Part shown: piece by piece, positions 49,161 to 57,193 of the stretch
Position numbering within the stretch: position 1 is the first letter of the stretch
Layout of the letters: each line of letters begins with the position of its first letter
Assembly (NCBI GenBank): GCA_021201535.1
Contig: JAJQEU010000120.1
Coordinates: 1 to 64,000 of the forward strand
Length of the DNA: 64,000 nucleotides
Direction of reading: 5' to 3'
Source of the DNA: Clostridiales bacterium
GTDB lineage: Bacteria > Bacillota > Clostridia > Lachnospirales > Lachnospiraceae
The notes under the pieces: generated by a model
Told to the model about the DNA's origin: nothing
The model's database searches: none
What the model saw: the letters and a program-made list of their open reading frames with translations, nothing else
Position numbers and translations under genes: made by a program

Positions 49161-50099
49161 TCACTCCTTCTTCATCTGGTTCGCGATCCGTGCCGAGAGC
49201 ACATTGATCACCAGAACCATGACCAGCAGCACAACCGCCGTAGCGAAAGCCTGATCTGTGTGAAGTCCCTCCTGGGAAAGTACATACATATGTACCGAAA
49301 GCGTCCGGCCTGAGGAGAACAGATTTTTCGGAAGCTCTGCTACCGTTCCGGCCGTGTAGATCAACGCCGCCGTCTCGCCCGCGATACGGCCGGTCGCCAG
49401 AATGACGCCGGAGAGAATGCCGGGGACAGCGCTCGGGAGAACAATACGGAACACCGTGCGGAGCTTTCCTGCCCCCAGGCCAAAGCTTCCCTCGCGGTAG
49501 CTGTGGGGAACCGCCATCAACGCTTCCTCCGTGGTTCGAAGGACCGTGGGAAGTACCATGATCGCCACTGTCAGAATTCCCGCGAGCAGGGAATACGACA
49601 TATTAAAAAAGCTGACAAAGAACAGCATGCCGAACAGGCCGTACACGATGGAGGGAATACCGGTCAGCGTCTCAGCCATCATCCGGATGATTTTGACCAG
49701 CTTGTTGCCCTTCTTCGCGTACTCCACCAGGTAAATGGCGGAAAACACGCCGATCGGCACCGCGATTGCCAGCGCCACGCCGATCATGATCAGTGTATTA
49801 ATAATGGATGGCAGCATGGATACATTATCCGTCGTATATTTCAGGGAAAAGAGGGAGGGCGTAAGATTCGGAATGCCCTTCACCAGTATGTAAATGATCA
49901 GGAACCCAAGCATGAAGATGGTAAACGCCGCCGCCGCAAAGACAAGGGTTTTCAAAACCTTTGAGCCAGCATAAAACCGTTTTGTTTTCATGACAACGCC
50001 TCTGCCCCATCTCTTCCGGCGGACCGCATTCACGACGCCGTTCCCGTTTGTTTCTTTCGTTTTCATAAGACTGTCCGTATCGGATTTTTTCGTTTTCAT
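49161..50099 (-). CDS. pstA: Phosphate ABC transporter permease PstA with about 36-aa N-terminal extension
   Basis: Permease motifs; overlaps pstC stop (ATGA); SD AAGGAG upstream of 50099; MKTK occurs three times in the extension. Confidence 0.94.
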   Translation of the reverse strand: MKTKKSDTDSLMKTKETNGNGVVNAVRRKRWGRGVVMKTKRFYAGSKVLKTLVFAAAAFTIFMLGFLIIYILVKGIPNLTPSLFSLKYTTDNVSMLPSIINTLIMIGVALAIAVPIGVFSAIYLVEYAKKGNKLVKIIRMMAETLTGIPSIVYGLFGMLFFVSFFNMSYSLLAGILTVAIMVLPTVLRTTEEALMAVPHSYREGSFGLGAGKLRTVFRIVLPSAVPGILSGVILATGRIAGETAALIYTAGTVAELPKNLFSSGRTLSVHMYVLSQEGLHTDQAFATAVVLLVMVLVINVLSARIANQMKKE

Positions 50100-50953
50100 G
50101 ATGCCGCCTGCTCTCCTTTCCCTTTGATAATGTTAAATACCAGATTAATGATAAGAATGAAGACAAACAGCACCACGCCTGTTGCAATCAGGGAAGACCG
50201 GTGTAAGCCCGTGGAATAACCCATCTCCAGAACCACGTTCGTAGTCAGCGTCCGCACGCCGTCCAGGATGCCGCCCGGGATACGCGCCTGATTTCCGGCC
50301 ACCATGACCACCGCCATCGTCTCGCCGATCGCACGGCCGATACCGAGTACGACGCCCGCCAGAATACCGGACTTCGCCGCCGGGATCACACAGCGAAAAA
50401 TACTTGCCTCATTCGTTGCACCCAGTGCAAGCGCCCCTTCATAATAAGCAGTGTCAACCGCTCGGATGGAGGTTTCTGTCACGCTGATGATCGTCGGCAG
50501 AATCATAATTCCCAGAAGGAAGGAAGCTGTCAGGATGCTCATGCCGTTCCCGCCAAACATATTGCGGACAAACGGTACCAGCACCATCAGTCCGAAAAAA
50601 CCGTAGACAACAGACGGGATGCCCGCCAGCAGATCCGTCGCCGGCTTGATAATCTTGTAAATCTGCTTCGGGCAGAAGCGGGCGAGAAATACCGCCGCGA
50701 AGATTCCGACCGGCACGCCCAGCGCGATCGCTCCGCCCGTGATGTACAGGCTGCCGATGATCATCGGAAAAATGCCGTATTTTCCGTTGCCCGGTTTCCA
50801 TGTCGTGCCGCCCAGAAATTTAAACAGGCCGATCTCCCCCATGGCGGGAATGCCGTTAATGAAGAGAAACACGCAGATACAGGCCACACACAGAATGGAG
50901 ATGCACGCAACGATCAGGAATATAATCTCAAAAAATTTTTCTTTCTGTTTCAT
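50096..50953 (-). CDS. pstC: Phosphate ABC transporter permease PstC
   Basis: FLGGTTWKPGNGKYGIFPMIIGSLYITGGAI; multi-TM. Confidence 0.96.
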   Translation of the reverse strand: MKQKEKFFEIIFLIVACISILCVACICVFLFINGIPAMGEIGLFKFLGGTTWKPGNGKYGIFPMIIGSLYITGGAIALGVPVGIFAAVFLARFCPKQIYKIIKPATDLLAGIPSVVYGFFGLMVLVPFVRNMFGGNGMSILTASFLLGIMILPTIISVTETSIRAVDTAYYEGALALGATNEASIFRCVIPAAKSGILAGVVLGIGRAIGETMAVVMVAGNQARIPGGILDGVRTLTTNVVLEMGYSTGLHRSSLIATGVVLFVFILIINLVFNIIKGKGEQAAS

Positions 50954-50978
50954 ACGAACCTCAACTCTTATTTGTAAA

Positions 50979-51011
50979 ACGGCAGATACGTAAGTCCAAT
51001 ATATCTGCCGT
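50979..51011. other. Hairpin between pstS and pstC (possible attenuator)
   Basis: ACGGCAGATA...TATCTGCCGT 10-bp perfect inverted repeat. Confidence 0.7.
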
Positions 51012-51065
51012 CCTACAACTGTACTATGCCATGTATAGAGGATACAAAACCAATCAATTGTATTA

Positions 51066-51100
51066 TTTCGTAAATGTTCAGCACCTTCACAGTTACAATA
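51066..51100. repeat. Small palindromic dispersed repeat, copy 2
   Basis: TTTCGTAAATGTTCAGCACCTTCACAGTTACAATA; matches 29865 and 56646 copies. Confidence 0.75.
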
Positions 51101-51198
51101 TTTCTTTTTTTGCAACACCGCGGAGATTACCGTGCTGTTTTTTCAGACCCATGTCGTAATCCCTGCCGCGGGAACATACACGAAATCCAAACTCGGTC

Positions 51199-52158
51199 TT
51201 ACTCCACCTCGCTCCATGTGGTGATCTCGCCCATAAAGATCTGCTGTACCATCTCAGAAGAAAGGTTGTCGATCGGATTGTCATTGTTTACGATAACCGC
51301 GATACCGTCCATGGCAATGGTCGTAGCGGTTACGCCGGTCTCCTCTTCCTTCAGGTCACGGGAGGCCATACCGATATCGCAGGTACCCTCGATCGCGTTT
51401 GTGATGCCTGTGGTGGAATCACTGGTCTGAATCTCAATGGTCGCGTTCGGGTTAATCTCCTCATAAGCCTCTTTTAATTTCTCCATAACCGGAGATACGC
51501 TGGAAGAACCGGCAACGGAAATGCTTCCGGATGCTCCGCTGGTCTCAAAAGCCTCACCCTCTGTGATCTCGATATAACCATTCTCGGAGATCACAGCCTG
51601 GCCGTCCGCGCTCATGATGTAATCAATGAAATCCTGTGCAACTTCACTCAGGTCATCCTGTGTTACGATATTGAACGGACGAGCTACCGCGTAGGAACCG
51701 TCAGACACATTCTCAGTCGTTGCGTCCACGCCGTCGATCTGTACCGCCTTTACGGTGTCGTTTAACGACCCCAGGGAACAGTAACCGATCGCATATGTAT
51801 CACCGGCTACGGTCGACATCATGACCTCTGTGTTGTTTGTGATAGTGGCATCCACAGTGGTCATATCCTCTTTCTCGCCATCCTCGTTCTTCTGCTCGAT
51901 CTCGAACAGTTCAATGAACGCGCCTCTGGTACCGGAACCATCCTCGCGGGATAATACGGAAATTGCGGAAGAAGTGTCAAAATCAGATGCGTCTGCGCTC
52001 TGTGCAGCATCCTCTGTCTCCTCCGCGTCAGTATCCGCTGCGGAAGTCGCGGCTTCCTCTGTCGTGTCGGAGGAAGAGCTGCTTCCGCAACCGGATAAAA
52101 TCATGCCTGCAACTGCCGCAGAGCAAAGTGTCAATGCCAAAGCTTTTCTGAATTTCAT
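51199..52158 (-). CDS. pstS: Phosphate ABC transporter substrate-binding lipoprotein
   Basis: Lipobox GMILSGCGSS; SISVAGSSSVSPVMEKLKEAYEEINPNATIEIQTSDSTTGITNAIEGTCDIGMASR. Confidence 0.96.
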   Translation of the reverse strand: MKFRKALALTLCSAAVAGMILSGCGSSSSSDTTEEAATSAADTDAEETEDAAQSADASDFDTSSAISVLSREDGSGTRGAFIELFEIEQKNEDGEKEDMTTVDATITNNTEVMMSTVAGDTYAIGYCSLGSLNDTVKAVQIDGVDATTENVSDGSYAVARPFNIVTQDDLSEVAQDFIDYIMSADGQAVISENGYIEITEGEAFETSGASGSISVAGSSSVSPVMEKLKEAYEEINPNATIEIQTSDSTTGITNAIEGTCDIGMASRDLKEEETGVTATTIAMDGIAVIVNNDNPIDNLSSEMVQQIFMGEITTWSEVE

Positions 52159-52253
52159 AATTTGTCTCCTTTTTTCTTTTTCTGAAAGAAAGCTGTTTTT
52201 TTATTGTTTTTTAATACGCTTTCCTCGCTACAAATGGGATATTAGCAGGCATT

Positions 52254-52314
52254 TGTAAAATACAAAATCACGCGGGAGTAAATTATTTGTAAGTGTTTAG
52301 GGAAGATTTGTAAA
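52254..52314. promoter_or_regulatory. Candidate Pho-box-like TGTAAA array upstream of pstS
   Basis: TGTAAA 52254, AGTAAA 52277, TGTAAG 52288, TGTAAA 52309 (steps 23, 11, 21). Confidence 0.55.
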
Positions 52315-52409
52315 TTAATTTTACATAATCTCCTGGGAATCCGAATTTTTCAGATACAGGCAGATACTTTCCATATGACGGCTGATTCTGTTAAATAACT
52401 TTTATTGAC

Positions 52410-52441
52410 GACAAAACGGAGACTTCAGTCTCCGTTTTGTC
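52410..52441. terminator. Perfect 15-bp hairpin between the 67-aa ORF and pstS
   Basis: GACAAAACGGAGACT/AGTCTCCGTTTTGTC. Confidence 0.65.
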
Positions 52442-52448
52442 ACATATA

Positions 52449-52589
52449 TTATTCTTTTTCCTTTTTTCCTTTCGGCTTATACTGTTCCTCGCCTGTCTCT
52501 ATAAACAGCATAAAATCATTTATTTTTTTTTCATCCCATCCGTCAGCTCTCAAGCCTAAAATGATTCTGGCAACTTCTGTCATGTTCAT
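52449..52589 (-). CDS. Small uncharacterized protein
   Basis: MNMTEVARIILGLRADGWDEKKINDFMLFIETGEEQYKPKGKKEKE; isolated ORF; GAAGGAAGGTATAAT precedes ATG. Confidence 0.65.
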   Translation of the reverse strand: MNMTEVARIILGLRADGWDEKKINDFMLFIETGEEQYKPKGKKEKE

Positions 52590-52736
52590 ATTATACCTTC
52601 CTTTCTTCTCAGATAATATAATATTATCACACATTATAAGCACATCCAACATTTTTTCTGATATTTTCTGGCTTTTGATACTGTTTTGTTAGATCGGGCG
52701 CAATGGCAACTGTTTTGGTCGTGAACAGCAGTTGAT

Positions 52737-55700
52737 TTAATCCCGGAAAAACGCCACGCCGGACTCAAAAATCCGCATGTCCTGCTCTCCATAGATATTG
52801 ACCGCGACGCCGTCGCCCCGGCGCTCGGAATGCGCCATTTTCCCGAGGATCCGTCCATCCGGGCTCGTGATGCCCTCGATCGACAGATAGGAGCCGTTGA
52901 CATTCCACTCCTCGTCCATCGTCGGGATGCCGACCTCATTGACATACTGCGTCGCCACCTGCCCGTTCGCAATGAGCTGCTGCAGCCACTCGTCGTTCGC
53001 GACAAACCGTCCCTCTCCGTGGGATGCCGGATTCGTGTAAATCTTCCCGAGCTCCGCCTGCGCAAGCCACGGGGATTTGTCAGAGACCACCTTCGTATAA
53101 ACCATTTTCGAAATATGTCGGCCAATGGTATTGTAGGTCAGAGTCGGAGAGTCGGCATTCCCGTCCTGAATGCGCCCGTAGGGAACCAGCCCCAGCTTGA
53201 TCAGTGCCTGAAAACCATTGCAGATACCGAGGCAAAGGCCGTCCCGCTCATTCAGCAGCTTCTCAACAGCCTCCTTTATCTTCGCGTTGCGGAACGCAGT
53301 CGCAAAGAACTTCGCAGACCCCTCCGGCTCATCACCCGCGGAAAATCCGCCGGGGAACATGATGATCTGCGCCTGTTCAATCGCCTTCTCAAAGATATCC
53401 ACGGAATCCCGGATATCCTCCGCCGTCAGGTTCTTGAAGACCTTCGTCACCACGATCGCTCCCGCCCGTTCAAACGCTTTCGCGGAATCATATTCGCAGT
53501 TCGTCCCCGGGAATACCGGGATAAATACCGTCGGCTTCGCCACTTTATTTTTACAGATATAAATCTCCTTCGCGTCATAGAGCCTGAGCGGCAGCTCCGC
53601 AGTATCCTGATTCGCCCTCGTCGGGAATACCTTTTCGAGCGTGCCGTTCCAGACAGAAAGTGCCTCTTCCATGGGAATCTGCACCCCGGAATCCTTCATC
53701 CCGAAATCCTGTGCATCGGCATCCTGCAACTCAGAACCCCGTATCCCGGAACTCTGCGCCGTACCGTACTTAAAGACCGGTTCCCCGAGGACAGAGCCCG
53801 CGATGCTCACGTTCGCGCGAAGACCTGCCGCTTCCATCGCCGCTTTCACCGCGTCCGTGTCCTCCGGCGCCGCTTCAGCCACCAGACTCCCGAATCCCGG
53901 CGCGAACGCCTCCTCCGGCTTCATGCAGCCGCGAATGGAGACTCCCAGCTTATTGCCGAACGCCATCCGGCTGATCGCCGCGATGAGTCCGTGGGCATCA
54001 AGCGCATAGACGGCCGTCAGCTTCTTCTCCTGTATCAGCGAATGTACCACGTCGTACATCCGCATCAGCTGATCATAATCCGGCAGTCCGTAAACATCCC
54101 GGTTCGCAGTGAACAGCATCAGCTTATCGCCTGCCTTTTTCAGTTCCGGTGTTACGATCTCCTGCGTCTGCGCCACATCTACCGCGAAAGAAACGAGTGT
54201 CGGCGGCACATCGATATCGTTAAATGTCCCCGACATGGAATCCTTTCCCCCGATGGACGGCAGCCCGAAGCCCATCTGTGCACTGTACGCACCGAGGAGC
54301 GCTGAAAACGGTTGGCTCCATCTGGACGGTTCCTCACTCATCCTGCGGAAATATTCCTGAAAACTGAACCGGATCTTTTTATAATCGCCTCCCGCCGCCA
54401 CAATCTTCGCGACAGACTCCACCACAGCATAGACAGCCCCGTGGTAGGGGCTCCAGCTCGACAGATACGGGTCAAAACCATAGCTCATCAGTGTCACGGC
54501 ATCACACTTCCCGCTCATCACCGGCACCTTCGCCGCCATCGCCTGCGTCTCCGTCAGCTGGTAGCGTCCGCCGTAGGGCATGAACACGCTGCCCGCGCCG
54601 ATGGAACCGTCAAACATCTCGACCAGACCCTTCTGCGAACAAACATTCAGATCCCGCAGGGTATCCAGCCACGCCGCATGTATATCTCCTTTTTGTATAT
54701 CCTCCGCAACCTCTTCGATCGCGATCCGGTCAAGATAACAGTCCTCCTTCGCCGGGATATCCACCGCAACGCAGGTTTCCTGATGCGCTCCGTTCGTATC
54801 CAGGAACGCACGGGACAGGTTCACGATCTCCTTTCCTCTCCAGACAAGCACCAGACGGGGATCCTCCGTCACCACCGCAACCGGTACTGCCTCCAGATTC
54901 TCTTCTCTCGCATAGGCAAGGAACTGATCCACATTCTCCGGCGCAATTACCACAGCCATGCGCTCCTGAGACTCGGAAATCGCCAGCTCGGTCCCGTCCA
55001 GACCTGCGTACTTTTTCGGAACCTTATCAAGATCCACCCGCAGTCCGTCCGCCAGTTCGCCGATGGCAACCGACACGCCGCCGGCGCCGAAATCATTGCA
55101 TTTTTTTATCAGATAAGAAACCTCCTCGCGGCGGAACAGCCTCTGGATCTTTCTCTCCGTCGGCGGATTGCCCTTCTGCACCTCCGCGCCGCAGGTATCG
55201 ATGGAGGCCGTCGTATGCGCCTTGGATGAGCCCGTCGCCCCGCCGCAGCCGTCGCGTCCGGTCCGACCGCCGAGCAGAATAATGATATCTCCCGGATCCG
55301 AAGTCAGTCTCTGCACCGCGCGGCGGGGAGCAGCCCCCAGAACAGCGCCGATCTCCATACGCTTCGCCACATAGTCCGGATGATAGATTTCCTTTACCAG
55401 ACCCGTAGCCAACCCGATCTGGTTACCGTAAGAACTGTAACCGCCCGCCGCCGAGCGCACGATCTTCTTCTGCGGCAGCTTGCCCGGCAGCGTATCCCGG
55501 ACAGAACCCGTCGGATCCGCCGCGCCGGTCACACGCATCGCCTGATACACATAGGTACGCCCGGAGAGCGGATCGCGGATCGCGCCGCCGAGACAGGTCG
55601 CCGCGCCGCCGAACGGCTCAATCTCCGTCGGATGGTTGTGCGTCTCATTCTTGAAATTGATCAGCCACTCCTCCTCTTTCCCATCCACGGTCAGCGGAAC

Positions 55701-56618
55701 CACGATAGAGCAGGCGTTGATCTCATCCGACTCCTCCTGATCCGCCAGCTTTCCTTCTTTTTTCAGCTTTTTCATCGCCATCAGAGCCAGATCCATCAGG
55801 CAGGGAAACTTGTCCGGACGATCCGTATACATCTCCGAAAAATCTGCCTGATACTGTTCGTAGGTCTTTCGGATCGGCTCCAGATAATAGCCGTCGCCGA
55901 AGCTGACTTCCTTCAGCTCCGTAGAAAACGTCGTATGCCTGCAGTGATCGGACCAGTAGGTATCCAGCACGCGGATCTCCGTCATCGTCGGATCGCGGTA
56001 TTCCTCCCCCGCATAATATTTCTGAATATGAAGAAAATCCTGAAACGTCATGGCCAGTCCGAGAGAATCATAGAGTCCCCGCAGATCTGACTCCGCCATG
56101 GCGGAAAATCCGTCAAAAACGATCACGTCTTCCGGATCTGCAAAATTCTGTGCCAGTGTCTCCGGTTTCGTCAGACCGGTCTCTCTGGAATCAACCGGAT
56201 TGATGCAGTGATGTCTGATCGCCGCCAGCTGTTCATCTGTAATATCACCCTCGATCACATAAGTCGTCGCCGTACGAATCAGGGGATTCTCCTCCTCGTT
56301 TAACAGCTTCACGCACTGTTCAGCAGAATCCGCACGCTGGTCAAACTGCCCCGGCAGATACTCCACACTGAAAATTTTTGCGCCGGCCGCGTCAAACTCC
56401 TCCTCATAGACATCATCCACCGGCGGTTCTGAGAACACACTGACTACCGCCTTACGGTACGTATCGTCTGAGACATTCTCCACATCATAGCGCACCAGCT
56501 CGCGCACTCCTGTAACACCGGAAATACCGAGATAACTCCGGATCTCAGACTCCAGTTCCCGTGCCTTCACGGCATAATCACGCTTCTTCTCCACATATAC
56601 TCTGCGTACCCTGCTCAT
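52737..56618 (-). CDS. purL: Phosphoribosylformylglycinamidine synthase (fused)
   Basis: 1293 aa with synthetase and C-terminal GATase (FIPVFPGTNCEYDSAKAFERAGA, GLCLGICNGFQALIKLG). Confidence 0.97.
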   Translation of the reverse strand: MSRVRRVYVEKKRDYAVKARELESEIRSYLGISGVTGVRELVRYDVENVSDDTYRKAVVSVFSEPPVDDVYEEEFDAAGAKIFSVEYLPGQFDQRADSAEQCVKLLNEEENPLIRTATTYVIEGDITDEQLAAIRHHCINPVDSRETGLTKPETLAQNFADPEDVIVFDGFSAMAESDLRGLYDSLGLAMTFQDFLHIQKYYAGEEYRDPTMTEIRVLDTYWSDHCRHTTFSTELKEVSFGDGYYLEPIRKTYEQYQADFSEMYTDRPDKFPCLMDLALMAMKKLKKEGKLADQEESDEINACSIVVPLTVDGKEEEWLINFKNETHNHPTEIEPFGGAATCLGGAIRDPLSGRTYVYQAMRVTGAADPTGSVRDTLPGKLPQKKIVRSAAGGYSSYGNQIGLATGLVKEIYHPDYVAKRMEIGAVLGAAPRRAVQRLTSDPGDIIILLGGRTGRDGCGGATGSSKAHTTASIDTCGAEVQKGNPPTERKIQRLFRREEVSYLIKKCNDFGAGGVSVAIGELADGLRVDLDKVPKKYAGLDGTELAISESQERMAVVIAPENVDQFLAYAREENLEAVPVAVVTEDPRLVLVWRGKEIVNLSRAFLDTNGAHQETCVAVDIPAKEDCYLDRIAIEEVAEDIQKGDIHAAWLDTLRDLNVCSQKGLVEMFDGSIGAGSVFMPYGGRYQLTETQAMAAKVPVMSGKCDAVTLMSYGFDPYLSSWSPYHGAVYAVVESVAKIVAAGGDYKKIRFSFQEYFRRMSEEPSRWSQPFSALLGAYSAQMGFGLPSIGGKDSMSGTFNDIDVPPTLVSFAVDVAQTQEIVTPELKKAGDKLMLFTANRDVYGLPDYDQLMRMYDVVHSLIQEKKLTAVYALDAHGLIAAISRMAFGNKLGVSIRGCMKPEEAFAPGFGSLVAEAAPEDTDAVKAAMEAAGLRANVSIAGSVLGEPVFKYGTAQSSGIRGSELQDADAQDFGMKDSGVQIPMEEALSVWNGTLEKVFPTRANQDTAELPLRLYDAKEIYICKNKVAKPTVFIPVFPGTNCEYDSAKAFERAGAIVVTKVFKNLTAEDIRDSVDIFEKAIEQAQIIMFPGGFSAGDEPEGSAKFFATAFRNAKIKEAVEKLLNERDGLCLGICNGFQALIKLGLVPYGRIQDGNADSPTLTYNTIGRHISKMVYTKVVSDKSPWLAQAELGKIYTNPASHGEGRFVANDEWLQQLIANGQVATQYVNEVGIPTMDEEWNVNGSYLSIEGITSPDGRILGKMAHSERRGDGVAVNIYGEQDMRIFESGVAFFRD

Positions 56619-56645
56619 GGCTGTTCCTCCGTTATATAAAATCTC

Positions 56646-56677
56646 TTTCGTAACTGTTCAGTACCCTCACAGTTACG
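56646..56677. repeat. Small palindromic dispersed repeat, copy 3
   Basis: TTTCGTAACTGTTCAGTACCCTCACAGTTACG. Confidence 0.8.
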
Positions 56678-56736
56678 CTCTTTCCATATCACTTCTGAAA
56701 AACGCTTTCTCCCGCATTTTATCCGTCCCGTGCTTT

Positions 56737-57018
56737 CTATTCCTCCGGAACTCCATGCGACGCAAGAAGCTTTTTCAAACGTTCTATTTCCTGCTGCGAT
56801 TCCCGCTTTATTTTTTCCGCTTCCTGCTTTGCGTCTTCCGCTTCCTGTTTTGCGTCTTCCGCTTCCCGCTTTACTTTTTCCTCCTGTCTTGCTTTGTCAG
56901 ACAGGAGAATCTTCTTTTCGCCTGTCTGCATTCTGTTTTGTAAAATAGTAACTGGCGAAAAGCCGGATCTCAGACATCCCGCACCGAGAACCGGTGAACG
57001 GAACGCAGAACACATCAT
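56737..57018 (-). CDS. Short coiled-coil protein, possibly a remnant of a longer gene
   Basis: KVKREAEDAKQEAEDAKQEAEKIKRESQQEIERLKKLL; in-frame 21-nt repeat; start uncertain. Confidence 0.35.
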   Translation of the reverse strand: MMCSAFRSPVLGAGCLRSGFSPVTILQNRMQTGEKKILLSDKARQEEKVKREAEDAKQEAEDAKQEAEKIKRESQQEIERLKKLLASHGVPEE

Positions 57019-57120
57019 GAAATTTTAGAATCAAAAATGTGTTTTGAACACATTTAATATATCACAGCCACAGGTTGTTGTCGAGTATGAATTTTAAATA
57101 TAAAACCCATCTTTGATTCA

Positions 57121-57172
57121 AAATAATCAGAAAAGGAACCGCCCAAAATGAACGATTCCCTTCTGATTATTA
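57121..57172 (-). terminator. Terminator-like hairpin downstream of the LRR protein
   Basis: AATAATCAGAA...TTCTGATTATT stem, then TTATTTTG on the minus strand. Confidence 0.7.
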
Positions 57173-57193
57173 CTATAATTCAGATTCCCCGGA

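Noticed and set aside
52830-56090. Long plus-strand ORFs (491, 305 and 236 aa)
   Set aside because: Antisense to purL with no recognisable domains.
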